Shown: positions 13,809 to 20,985 of the stretch, one piece after another
How the letters are laid out: each line of letters begins with the position of its first letter
Numbering within the stretch: position 1 is the stretch's first letter
Translations under genes and position numbers: made by a program
NCBI GenBank assembly: GCA_004558975.1
Contig: SFZB01000009.1
Location: 1-22,789 of the forward strand
Length of the DNA: 22,789 nt
Reading direction: 5' to 3'
DNA from: a bacterium
GTDB taxonomy: Bacteria; Bacillota; Clostridia; Oscillospirales; CAG-272
Notes under the pieces: model-generated
Told to the model about the DNA's origin: nothing
Databases searched by the model: none
Seen by the model: the letters and a program-made list of their open reading frames with translations, nothing else

Positions 13809-15359
13809 ATGACGGACGCAAGAGAACTGACAGAACACCTGCTTGCCTACGCGCGGGCGCATTTGCGGCTTGCCGACACGGACGAGATCTATATGCGGAA
13901 CGTCCTGCTCTCGACCCTCGGCGCGACAGAACCGTGGGAGGGAGAGATTGACCGCGCGGCGATCGCGGCGCTGGATGTCCCGGACGAACTCGCGGCGTCC
14001 CTGCGCGCATTCGGACTGGAAAACGGGCTGTGTACCGAGGAGACGGCGGCGATCTTCGTCGCGGATATTTTCGGGCGCCTGACGCCGCTCCCGTCGGCGA
14101 TCAATGCCGCATTCCGGGAGACGCTCGAGGCGCGCGGCGCACAGGCGGCGTGCGACGACTTCTATGACCTGTGCGTGAAGAACGGCTATATTCAGAAAAC
14201 CGCGATTGCCCGCAACCTGAAGTGGGCATACACCGACGGCAGTCGGCAGCTCGAGATCACGGTGAATCTGTCGAAGCCGGAGAAGAATAACAAGGACATC
14301 GCCAAACTCCTGACCGCGCCGCAGACGAAGAAATACCCCGCCTGTGCGCTCTGTAAGGAGAACGAGGGATTCCTCGGTTCGGCGTCTCACCCCCCGCGGC
14401 GCAATATCCGCACGGTGAAAATGACGATCGGCGGTGAGCGCTGGTTCATGCAGTATTCGCCTTACGCTTACTATGACGAGCATTGTATCGTCATCAACGA
14501 GCGACACACGCCGATGCGTGTAGACGCGACCACCCCGGGCAAACTGCTCGACTTCGTGGATACGCTCCCGAACTATTTCATCGGCAGTAACGCATCGCTC
14601 CCGATCGTCGGGGGCTCGATTCTCAACCATGAGCATTTTCAGGGGGGGCTGCACCTGATGCCGATGCATCATGCGCCCATCGCCACCGACTACTGTAGCG
14701 ACGCGTTCCCCACCTTGCGTATCGGGATCCTCGACTGGTACAACAGCGCCGTCCAGTGCGAGGGACATGACCGCGCGGCGGTGGAAGCATTCGCGAAAAC
14801 GGTCATCGAGACCTGGCGCACCTATGACGACCCCGCGTGCGAGATCCTCAGCCATACGGGCGATACCCCGCACAACACGGTTTCGCCCATCTTACGCTAC
14901 ACGAAGGATCGCGGATATATTTTCACGGCAATTCTCAGAAACAACCGCACGAGCGAGCAGTACCCGAACGGTATCTTCCATGTCCACCCCGAATATGAGA
15001 ACATCAAGAGCGAGGGGATCGGGCTGATCGAGGCGATGGGGCTGTTTATCCTGCCGCCGCGGCTCAAACGTCAGTTTGCCGCCATGGAGGCGATCCTCAC
15101 GGGTGACGCCCCGTATGACGAGGCGGCAATCGACGCCCCCACGCACGACCTCTATGTACACCGTCATATGCTCCGTGCGCTCCTGGCAGAGGGACCCGCC
15201 AAAGATCTCGCAGAGGCGGAGGAGCGCGTGCGCGCGTATGTCAATCGCGTCTGCGCAGGGATCCTCGAAAACACGGCGGTCTTTAAGCATGATGAAAACG
15301 GCACCACGGGCTTTGAACGCTTTATGCGGGCTTTGAAACTAGTTAAGGAGGAATCATGA
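13809..15359 (+). CDS. galT: Galactose-1-phosphate uridylyltransferase, Firmicutes class II
   Basis: A 516-residue enzyme that exchanges UMP between UDP-glucose and galactose-1-phosphate in the Leloir pathway. The active-site motif is NHEHFQGG, with His274, His276 and Gln278. The length and sequence (for example KYPACALCKENEGF, YSPYAYYDEHCIV and FHVHPEYENIK) are those of the long Firmicutes GalT, not the 350-residue E. coli type. AAAGAGG precedes the start. Cys179 and Cys182 (CALC) are present near the middle; whether they bind metal is unknown. The stop is separated from galE by one base, and the galE ribosome binding site AAGGAGG lies in the last codons. Confidence 0.96.
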   Translation: MTDARELTEHLLAYARAHLRLADTDEIYMRNVLLSTLGATEPWEGEIDRAAIAALDVPDELAASLRAFGLENGLCTEETAAIFVADIFGRLTPLPSAINAAFRETLEARGAQAACDDFYDLCVKNGYIQKTAIARNLKWAYTDGSRQLEITVNLSKPEKNNKDIAKLLTAPQTKKYPACALCKENEGFLGSASHPPRRNIRTVKMTIGGERWFMQYSPYAYYDEHCIVINERHTPMRVDATTPGKLLDFVDTLPNYFIGSNASLPIVGGSILNHEHFQGGLHLMPMHHAPIATDYCSDAFPTLRIGILDWYNSAVQCEGHDRAAVEAFAKTVIETWRTYDDPACEILSHTGDTPHNTVSPILRYTKDRGYIFTAILRNNRTSEQYPNGIFHVHPEYENIKSEGIGLIEAMGLFILPPRLKRQFAAMEAILTGDAPYDEAAIDAPTHDLYVHRHMLRALLAEGPAKDLAEAEERVRAYVNRVCAGILENTAVFKHDENGTTGFERFMRALKLVKEES

Positions 15360-15360
15360 T

Positions 15361-16377
15361 ATGAAAAACATTTTACTCACCGGCGGTATCGGCTTTATCG
15401 GCAGTCACACGCTCGTGGAACTGCTGAACCGCGGCTATCAGGTCGCCGTGGTGGATAACCTCGTGAATGCGTCGGAGATCACCGCCGACCGTGTCCGGGA
15501 GATCACGGGGCGCGATTTCCGCTTCTACCGGGCGGATATCCGCGACCGCGATGCGATGGAAAAGATCTTCGCGGAGAATGCGTTTGACGCCGTCATTCAC
15601 TTCGCCGGACTGAAAGCCGTCGGCGAGAGCTGCGTAAAGCCGCTGGAATACTATGATAACAATATCTACGGCACGCTGGTGCTTCTGGAGACCATGCGCG
15701 CGCACAACGTCAAAGAGTTGATCTTTTCCTCCTCCGCGACCGTGTACGGCACGCCGGAGTCGCTCCCCCTCACCGAGACGAGCAAGACGGGCGGGACGAC
15801 CAACCCGTACGGCACGACCAAGTACGAGATCGAGGGGATCCTGAACGACCTTTACCGCGCCGACCCGACGTGGAATATCACGCTCCTGCGGTACTTCAAC
15901 CCGGTCGGGGCACATCCGAGCGGGCGCATCGGCGAGGATCCGAAGGGGATCCCGAACAACCTCATGCCGTATGTGGCACAGGTCGCGAGCGGCAAACTGC
16001 AAAAGATCCGTGTATTCGGCGACGACTATCCGACCCCGGACGGCACGGGCGTGCGTGACTATATCCACGTGGTGGATCTTGCGCGCGGGCATATCGCCGC
16101 GATCGAACACCTGAACGACCCCGGTGTGCATATCTATAACCTCGGTACCGGCATCGGGTACAGCGTGCTGGACATGATTCATGCGTTTGAAAAAGCGTGC
16201 GGGAAGCAGCTGCCGTACGAGATTTGCCCGCGCCGCCCCGGTGACATCGCCGCGTGCTACGCGAGCGCCGAGAAGGCAGAACGCGACCTCGGCTGGAAGG
16301 CGGAGTACGGCATCACCGAGATGTGCCGCGACCAGTGGAACTGGCAGTCGAAGAACCCGAACGGCTACGAGGCGTAA
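15361..16377 (+). CDS. galE: UDP-glucose 4-epimerase
   Basis: A 338-residue short-chain dehydrogenase-like enzyme interconverting UDP-galactose and UDP-glucose with bound NAD. Visible features: LLTGGIGFIGSH (5-16; the NAD loop, GGIGF where GGAGY is usual), FSSSATVYG with Ser125, NPYGTTKYE with catalytic Tyr150 and Lys154, RYFNPVGAHPSG and VRDYIHVVDL. Near full family length. Last gene of the nagB-nagA-galT-galE unit; the AAGGAGG site overlaps the end of galT. The terminator lies 155 bases downstream, past a tandem-repeat stretch. Confidence 0.97.
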   Translation: MKNILLTGGIGFIGSHTLVELLNRGYQVAVVDNLVNASEITADRVREITGRDFRFYRADIRDRDAMEKIFAENAFDAVIHFAGLKAVGESCVKPLEYYDNNIYGTLVLLETMRAHNVKELIFSSSATVYGTPESLPLTETSKTGGTTNPYGTTKYEIEGILNDLYRADPTWNITLLRYFNPVGAHPSGRIGEDPKGIPNNLMPYVAQVASGKLQKIRVFGDDYPTPDGTGVRDYIHVVDLARGHIAAIEHLNDPGVHIYNLGTGIGYSVLDMIHAFEKACGKQLPYEICPRRPGDIAACYASAEKAERDLGWKAEYGITEMCRDQWNWQSKNPNGYEA

Positions 16378-16454
16378 AATACCGTAAAGAACCGGGCGCC
16401 GCCCTAAAAACCGGGCACCGCGCCGACAGGTCGACGCTTGATACGTTTCGATTT

Positions 16455-16526
16455 GCAAAGAGAAAAACGTTTTGACCGGCGAAGAGAAGGATTCTTTGAT
16501 CGGCAAGGCGAAAACCATTTTTGTCA
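16455..16526. repeat. Degenerate 24-bp tandem repeat, three units
   Basis: Units at 16455-16478, 16479-16502 and 16503-16526 are exactly 24 bases each, with the shared pattern GC(A/G)A-GNGAA followed by TTT. The first two match at 17 of 24 positions and the first and third at about 16. All begin with GC(A/G)A. The period is a multiple of three, so a reading frame would repeat an eight-residue motif, but no convincing gene is present. Confidence 0.6.
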
Positions 16527-16532
16527 GGGAAA

Positions 16533-16556
16533 GCCGGGCTTTTAGCCCGGTTTTTT
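16533..16556 (+). terminator. Rho-independent terminator of the nag-gal operon
   Basis: CCGGGCT (16534-16540) and AGCCCGG (16544-16550) form a stem with a TTT loop, extended by A-T pairs, followed by TTTTTT. It sits between the two tandem-repeat runs. Confidence 0.88.
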
Positions 16557-16605
16557 CCGTCGTTTTCCCCGTAACCGTCGCTTTTTCCGTAACGGTCGCA
16601 TTTTG
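16557..16605. repeat. Degenerate 18-bp tandem repeat, about 2.7 units
   Basis: Units start at 16557, 16575 and 16593 with the pattern CCGTCG-TTTT-CCGTAA. The first two match at about 15 of 18 positions; the third begins CGGTCGCATTTTG and is partial. It starts right at the end of the terminator T-tract. Confidence 0.55.
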
Positions 16606-16720
16606 TTTTTGAATCCGTGAGTCTCCTTGCCCCGATCGCTGTTCCGCGCCGGCGGGCACCTCTTTCGCCGTATCCGGAGCAACCCCTCCGCGCAAACGAT
16701 AGAAACACGAAAAGGACAAT

Positions 16721-16741
16721 CCCCCGACATAGAGCCGGGGG
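16721..16741 (-). terminator. Possible terminator of the spore protein gene
   Basis: On the minus strand CCCCCG and CGGGGG pair around a 9-base loop, 43 bases past the stop. The tail ATTGTCCTTTTCG is only moderately U-rich. Another weaker GGACC/GGTCC fold precedes it. Confidence 0.45.
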
Positions 16742-16783
16742 ACCTCCGCTCACTGGCGGGTCCGATGCCGAGAGATTTCGGAA

Positions 16784-16969
16784 TTAGCCGCGGTTCTGCG
16801 CCTCGTTCTCGTACTTCTCGATCATCTTCTTGACCATCTGACCGCCGATGGAGCCGGCCTGCTTAGAGGTCAGGTCGCCGTTGTAGCCCTGCTTGAGGTT
16901 GACGCCGACTTCGTTAGCGGCTTCCATCTTGAACTGGTTGAGGGCTGCCTTTGCTGCATTGTTCTTCAT
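16784..16969 (-). CDS. Alpha/beta-type small acid-soluble spore protein (SASP)
   Basis: A 61-residue protein of the family that coats and protects DNA in dormant endospores. The N-terminal half ends in FKMEAANEVGV (13-23), corresponding to the GPR protease site (typically K-E-IA-EFGV), where cleavage after Glu16 starts SASP degradation during germination. The second conserved block, LTSKQAGSIGGQMVKKMIEK (33-52), matches the usual T-R-NG-VGG-MVK-I region, with QAG in place of NG. AGGAG lies 8 bases before the start. It is shorter than most (60-75 residues). A terminator isolates it from the upstream ligase gene, so it should have its own sporulation promoter, probably sigma-G type, but I found no clear match. 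Direct evidence of spore formation in the host lineage. Confidence 0.93.
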   Translation of the reverse strand: MKNNAAKAALNQFKMEAANEVGVNLKQGYNGDLTSKQAGSIGGQMVKKMIEKYENEAQNRG

Positions 16970-17351
16970 CTTTGCATCTCCTGTTTGGCTTTCGCCATTT
17001 ATATCCTCGAGAGCCCCGCCGGTCCCGAGGATACGGTTGTATCTTCTGCGCCCGTCGTTACTCTCTGTGTCTATTGTGTGTTTCGCATTCGTCCTTTACA
17101 CATGGAAGTTTCTTTTTGCATCTGCTCTCTCTGACAGCGCCACCGCTTTTTTCCATTCGCCTTTCAAAAAGTTTTTCGGTTCGGCGCGGCGCCCGACTTT
17201 CCGGCGGCGCCCGGTGCTGTGAGTCGCCAAAAGCAATATTGATATCTTTTGATGAAAAAATAAAAAAATACGTGCGGCACTCGGGGTCAATCCCAGGGTG
17301 CCGCACGCGGCTCTGACAGCGTTGCCGGTTTCGTCCGGCGATGCCTTTTCG
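16970..17351. other. Upstream region of the spore protein gene
   Basis: This 382-base gap holds the acyl-CoA ligase terminator (17252-17307) on its right and the spore protein leader on its left. A 10-bp hairpin (17003-17012 with 17023-17032, one G-U pair) lies 34 bases before the start codon on the minus strand. CGGCGCCCG occurs twice near 17187-17219. No gene is supportable, and no sigma-A promoter is obvious, which fits a sporulation-specific sigma factor. Confidence 0.5.
17252..17307 (-). terminator. Rho-independent terminator of the acyl-CoA ligase gene
   Basis: A perfect 10-bp stem (17271-17280 with 17298-17307), extended by an inner GGG/CCC pairing, is followed on the minus strand by TATTTTTTTATTTTTTC. 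A very strong terminator, 45 bases past the stop. Confidence 0.95.
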
Positions 17352-19079
17352 TCAGGCTTCTGTCTCGTTTTTGACAGGTGCGAAAGCGTAGAGCGAACTC
17401 GAACGCTTGATTTTGTTTGTCGTCGTCTTTTCAAACGGAATGTCGCGAATAAAGATTTTGGAGATCCGTTTATAGGAGGGGAGATGGCGGCAGACCTTGG
17501 CGATGTCTTTCTTGAGGGCGGCTTCCGGCTCCGTCACTTTGAGTTCTTTGACTTTTTCTTCGGAGAGAAAAATCTCGGCGCCGAGGGCGACTTCTTCACC
17601 CTCCGCATTCTTGATGCCAAAGACGAGGACGTCCTGTACATACGGAATGCCGGACAAGTAGTTTTCGATCTCTTCGGGGAAGATGTTCTTGCCGTTGTCG
17701 AGGACGATCAGGTTCTTCTTGCGTCCGGTGATGAGGAGTTGCCCTTTTTCGTTGAAGCGTCCGAAGTCGCCGGTGTGGAAAGTGCCGTCCGGCATGAGGA
17801 CTTCCGCCGTGAGATCGGGGCGCTTGTAGTAGCCGAGCATGACGGTGTCGCCCTTGACGCAGATCTCGCCGTTCCCGTCCTCATCAGGGTCTTCGATGGT
17901 GACGTTGACGCACCGGAGCGGCATCCCGACGGTGGAGCAGTCGTTGCTTTCGGACTGATTGACGCTCACGAGCGGTGAGCATTCGGTAATGCCGTACCCG
18001 TTGTAGATCGGAATTCCGATTGAATCAAAGAAAGCACCGAGTTCGGGGCGGAGAGGAGCGCCGCCGCACACGATCATTTTGAGATTGCCGCCGAACGCCT
18101 CATGGATATTTTTGAAGAGGGATGCGCGCTTATCGACGCCGATCTTGCGGAGCCCGTTGGAGGAGGTGATTGCCGCTTTCAGGAAGAACTCCTTGCCGGA
18201 AGCCTTGGCATTGCTCCAGATTTTTTTATAGAACATTTCCGCGAAGGCGGGGACGACATAGATATAGTCTGGCTTAAAGAGTTGCAGATTGCGCAGGACG
18301 TGGCGCAGGTTATCGTTGATGCACAGCGTGCTGTGATACAGGATCGCGACGAGAATCCCCGTGACGGCTTCGTAGGTGTGGTGGTAGGGCAGGATGGAGA
18401 GACCCGTATCGTAGATCGTGGAGATCTCGAGCCCGTAGCAGGCACAACTCAGAAGATTCTTCTCGGAGAGCATGACACCTTTTGCGAGCCCCGTCGTGCC
18501 GGAGGTGTAGACGAGGAGGGCGAGATCTTCGGGGTTCCGCACATGGGAGAGGAGCGCCCCGGGGTTCTGCTTTTCGAGTTCGTAGCCGTGTACCAACAGT
18601 TTTGCGAAAGAAAGGCACTTGCCGTCATCTTCCGTTCTCGAAAGGTTGACGATGTGGGTGACTTTCGGAATCTTGTCACCGTTTTCACGGAGCGTCTCCT
18701 CGTATTTTTCGTCGCAGAACACGATGGTCGCGTCGGAGTCGGCGATGACGTGGAGATATTCCTCGGGCGGCAGTTCCTTGTCGACGGGGACGAACACACC
18801 GTCGCCGGCGAGTACCGTCAAATAAAGTGTGATATAGTCATAACTGTTTGCGCCAATCATCGCAATGTGCGAGGAGATGTGCCCGAGTTCCGCGAGGGCG
18901 GCACCGAGCGCCATGACACGGTCGTAGAACTCCGCATAGGTCGCGCTCTCCACGTCCGCCCCGACGAAGTAGCGGTAGGCGATCTTATCCCCGACTTCCT
19001 CTTTGGCGCGGGCGAGCAGTTCTTTGGTGCTGTGTACATGATTGACTTTGCGATAGGTGACATTCGGATTATTTGCCAT
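17352..19079 (-). CDS. AMP-dependent synthetase/ligase, long-chain fatty acyl-CoA ligase type
   Basis: A 575-residue adenylate-forming enzyme expected to activate a fatty acid with ATP and CoA. Motifs: YTSGTTGLAKGV (191-202, ATP loop), YGITECSP (362-369), TGDFGRFNEKGQLLITGRKK (436-455) with the hinge to the C-terminal domain, and catalytic Lys556 in TTTNKIKR. The closest familiar pattern is FadD/long-chain acyl-CoA synthetase, but substrate specificity cannot be read from motifs alone. No beta-oxidation gene is nearby; it may serve lipid recycling or membrane building. The start at 19079 follows GAGGAA. It has its own promoter with a structured leader of about 88 bases, and a strong terminator. 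Confidence 0.9.
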   Translation of the reverse strand: MANNPNVTYRKVNHVHSTKELLARAKEEVGDKIAYRYFVGADVESATYAEFYDRVMALGAALAELGHISSHIAMIGANSYDYITLYLTVLAGDGVFVPVDKELPPEEYLHVIADSDATIVFCDEKYEETLRENGDKIPKVTHIVNLSRTEDDGKCLSFAKLLVHGYELEKQNPGALLSHVRNPEDLALLVYTSGTTGLAKGVMLSEKNLLSCACYGLEISTIYDTGLSILPYHHTYEAVTGILVAILYHSTLCINDNLRHVLRNLQLFKPDYIYVVPAFAEMFYKKIWSNAKASGKEFFLKAAITSSNGLRKIGVDKRASLFKNIHEAFGGNLKMIVCGGAPLRPELGAFFDSIGIPIYNGYGITECSPLVSVNQSESNDCSTVGMPLRCVNVTIEDPDEDGNGEICVKGDTVMLGYYKRPDLTAEVLMPDGTFHTGDFGRFNEKGQLLITGRKKNLIVLDNGKNIFPEEIENYLSGIPYVQDVLVFGIKNAEGEEVALGAEIFLSEEKVKELKVTEPEAALKKDIAKVCRHLPSYKRISKIFIRDIPFEKTTTNKIKRSSSLYAFAPVKNETEA

Positions 19080-19126
19080 AACGGTTCCTCTTTCGGTTTG
19101 GGTCTTGCGCTATGGGGCAGGCAGGG

Positions 19127-19162
19127 GAGTCACTGTCCGTGTCATGATTGCCCCGGTGACTC
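19127..19162 (-). promoter_or_regulatory. Structured leader of the acyl-CoA ligase mRNA
   Basis: GAGTCAC pairs with GTGACTC (19127-19133 with 19156-19162) right at the expected 5' end of the transcript. A second pairing, GGGGCA with TGCCCC (19114-19119 with 19149-19154), crosses the first, so the two would form a pseudoknot or be alternatives. No ligand-binding family is recognised. Confidence 0.4.
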
Positions 19163-19173
19163 GCAGATAACAT

Positions 19174-19203
19174 ATTGTATCACGCCGGTGGGAAAACGGT
19201 CAA
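19174..19203 (-). promoter_or_regulatory. Sigma-A promoter of the acyl-CoA ligase gene
   Basis: On the minus strand TTGACC (19198-19203) and TACAAT (19174-19179) are separated by 18 bases. The -35 box lies inside an ACGGTC/GACCGT inverted repeat that could be an operator. Confidence 0.75.
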
Positions 19204-19488
19204 TTGATCCGACGCAACTTTCGACCGTCTCTCCCACGCTTAGAAAACTCTTCGCGCAGGAGAGTTCCATGTTTTTTCGGCTCCGCCTTGCTACATCGAC
19301 GGTTTCCGACAGGATTCTCCTCACAAATGCAAGCGGAGGAACGGGGGAGCGCATGACACGCATTTTTGACGCTGCAGTGCGGTGGAGCCGACGCCCCTTC
19401 GCAGGCACACCCGCACACTGATGGACACATAAAGGAGACGGCATGAGAGAAAAGAGCCCTGCTTTACCTTGCCGCATATGCGTGCCGG

Positions 19489-19517
19489 TTGACACGGGCG
19501 CGCGTGTGTGATAAAAT
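19489..19517 (+). promoter_or_regulatory. Sigma-A promoter of the rlmD operon
   Basis: Consensus TTGACA (19489-19494) and TAAAAT (19512-19517) are separated by exactly 17 bases. The leader to the ATG at 19555 is about 30 bases. Confidence 0.88.
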
Positions 19518-19554
19518 ACCGCGTGTGAATGTCTCGGAAAGGGGGGGCAATACG

Positions 19555-20973
19555 ATGCAGAAGAATCGGGTGCTGACGCTGGACGTCACGGATCTCAATA
19601 ACCTCGGCTTCGGCGTTGCCCACCATGAGGGCATGACGGTGTTTGTCGGCGGGGCGGTCGACGGCGAGACCGTGCGCGCCCGTGTGATTCTCGTCAAACG
19701 CACCTATGCCGTCGCGAGGGTTGAAGAGATCCTGACGCCGGCGCCGTGGCGTATTCCGGACGACTGCCCCGCCGCCGGGTGCGGCGGCTGTGCCTATCGC
19801 CATGTCACGTACCCGCATGAGGCGGTGCTGAAGCGCCGCGCCGTAGTTGCCGCGTTCCGTAAAGCCGGACTGCCGGAGACGAGAGTTGCCGGGGTCGTGA
19901 CGCCGTCCGGTGCCGACGGAACCCCGTGTGTCTCCGGCTACCGCAATAAGGCGCAGTATCCGATCGCCCGCGGGGCGGACGGTTCTTACCTCCTGGGGTT
20001 CTACGGTGCCAAAACGCACCGCGTCGTCGAGGCGGCGCGCTGTCCCTTGCAGGATCCCGCATTTCTGCCGATTCTCGAGGACTTGCGTGCTTACTTTTCC
20101 GAGAAGCAGCTTTCGGTCTGGGACGAAGAGCGCGGGCAGGGGCTTCTGCGCCACGTGTATCTTCGCCGCGGGAGCGAGAGCGGCGAGATCCTCCTGACGC
20201 TGGTCGTCGGGGAGGACAGGTTCCCGGAGGCAGAGGGCTTTGCCGCCCGGCTCATGGAACGCCACCCGGCGCTGGTCGGGGTCGTGCTGAATGTCAACAC
20301 CGAGGTGACGAACGTCATCTGCGGCGATACCTACCGCACGCTGGCGGGGCGCGGCTACCTCGTCGATACGCTCGCCGGTGTGCGCCTGCGGATCCATCCC
20401 GCGGCGTTTTATCAGGTCAACCATGCGGCGGCGACGCTTCTGTACGCCAAGGCGGCGGAACTTGTGCACCTGACCGGCAGGGAACAACTGCTCGATCTTT
20501 ACTGCGGGACGGGCTCTATCGGACTTTCCATGGCGCACGCCGCCGGGGAGGTTATCGGGGTGGAACTCACGCCGGAGGCGGTGGAATGCGCTACGCTGAA
20601 TGCCCGTGAGAGCGGGATCACGAATGCGCGGTTCTATCAGGGAGACGCCGGAGATGCAAGGCACCTCCTTGACGGTATCCCCGGCGGGGTACACCCGGAC
20701 GTCGTGGTGCTTGACCCGCCGCGCAAGGGGAGTACACCGGAACTTCTGCGGTATCTCTCCGACCTCGCGGTATCCCGTATCGTGTACGTCTCCTGTAACC
20801 CCGATACCCTTGCCCGTGACGCGAGACTCCTCATCGATCTCGGCTACCGCATGGGAGAGGTCACGCCGTTTGATCTGTTTCCGCGCACGGGGCATATCGA
20901 AAACGTCACGTGCTTTACGCGCGCCGGAGATTCCGGCGATGCATTGACCGATACCATCGATACCATTAAATAA
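19555..20973 (+). CDS. rlmD: 23S rRNA (uracil-C5)-methyltransferase, RlmD/RlmCD (RumA) family
   Basis: A 472-residue SAM-dependent enzyme that makes 5-methyluridine in RNA, most likely 23S rRNA. Domains: an N-terminal TRAM RNA-binding domain (about 3-60); Fe-S cluster cysteines Cys71, Cys76, Cys79 (CPAAGCGGC) and Cys163; a central RNA-binding part; and a C-terminal methyltransferase with LDLYCGTGSIGL (SAM loop), VVLDPPRKGS and SCNPDTLARD containing nucleophile Cys414. The start at 19555 follows AAGGGGGG; the open frame upstream crosses the promoter. Firmicutes paralogues differ in target (position 747, 1939 or both), and one may even act on tRNA, so the exact site is uncertain. The next two genes are 12 and 10 bases apart, suggesting an operon. 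Confidence 0.93.
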   Translation: MQKNRVLTLDVTDLNNLGFGVAHHEGMTVFVGGAVDGETVRARVILVKRTYAVARVEEILTPAPWRIPDDCPAAGCGGCAYRHVTYPHEAVLKRRAVVAAFRKAGLPETRVAGVVTPSGADGTPCVSGYRNKAQYPIARGADGSYLLGFYGAKTHRVVEAARCPLQDPAFLPILEDLRAYFSEKQLSVWDEERGQGLLRHVYLRRGSESGEILLTLVVGEDRFPEAEGFAARLMERHPALVGVVLNVNTEVTNVICGDTYRTLAGRGYLVDTLAGVRLRIHPAAFYQVNHAAATLLYAKAAELVHLTGREQLLDLYCGTGSIGLSMAHAAGEVIGVELTPEAVECATLNARESGITNARFYQGDAGDARHLLDGIPGGVHPDVVVLDPPRKGSTPELLRYLSDLAVSRIVYVSCNPDTLARDARLLIDLGYRMGEVTPFDLFPRTGHIENVTCFTRAGDSGDALTDTIDTIK

Positions 20974-20985
20974 GAGGTAAAAAAT

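Larger units (their letters stand above)
16378..16783. other. Repeat-rich intergenic stretch between galE and the spore protein gene
   Basis: This 406-base gap holds the galE terminator (16533-16556), and three sets of short degenerate repeats: a 19-base-period pair at 16391-16421 (ACCGGGC-CCGC), a 24-base-period run at 16455-16526, and an 18-base-period run at 16557-16605. A GC hairpin near 16721-16741 probably ends the spore protein transcript. Reading frames on the minus strand stay open here but have no ribosome binding site and continue across galE, so I do not call a gene. Confidence 0.6.
19080..19554. other. Divergent promoter region between the acyl-CoA ligase and rlmD genes
   Basis: This 475-base gap holds the ligase leader and promoter (19080-19203) and the rlmD promoter (19489-19517). 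In between are an ACGGTC/GACCGT inverted repeat (19196-19201 with 19223-19228) enclosing the ligase -35 box, a hairpin AACTCTTC/GGAGAGTT followed by CCATGTTTTTT (about 19246-19277), and CTCCGCCTTGC pairing with GCAAGCGGAG (19281-19291 with 19329-19338). Small frames exist (see the 22-codon frame at 19443) but none is recognisable. I cannot match it to a known RNA family. Confidence 0.5.

Noticed and set aside
15373..16719. 448-codon minus-strand frame across galE and the repeat region
   Set aside because: Shadow of galE; no ribosome binding site, Arg-rich composition typical of antisense frames in GC-rich DNA.
19270..19421. Small plus-strand frame starting MFFRLRLATS with GGAG upstream
   Set aside because: The start overlaps a hairpin with a T-run and the peptide is unrecognisable; the evidence is too thin to call a gene.
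19142..19495. 117-codon minus-strand frame upstream of the acyl-CoA ligase gene
   Set aside because: Covers the ligase promoter, lacks a ribosome binding site and shows no protein family pattern.
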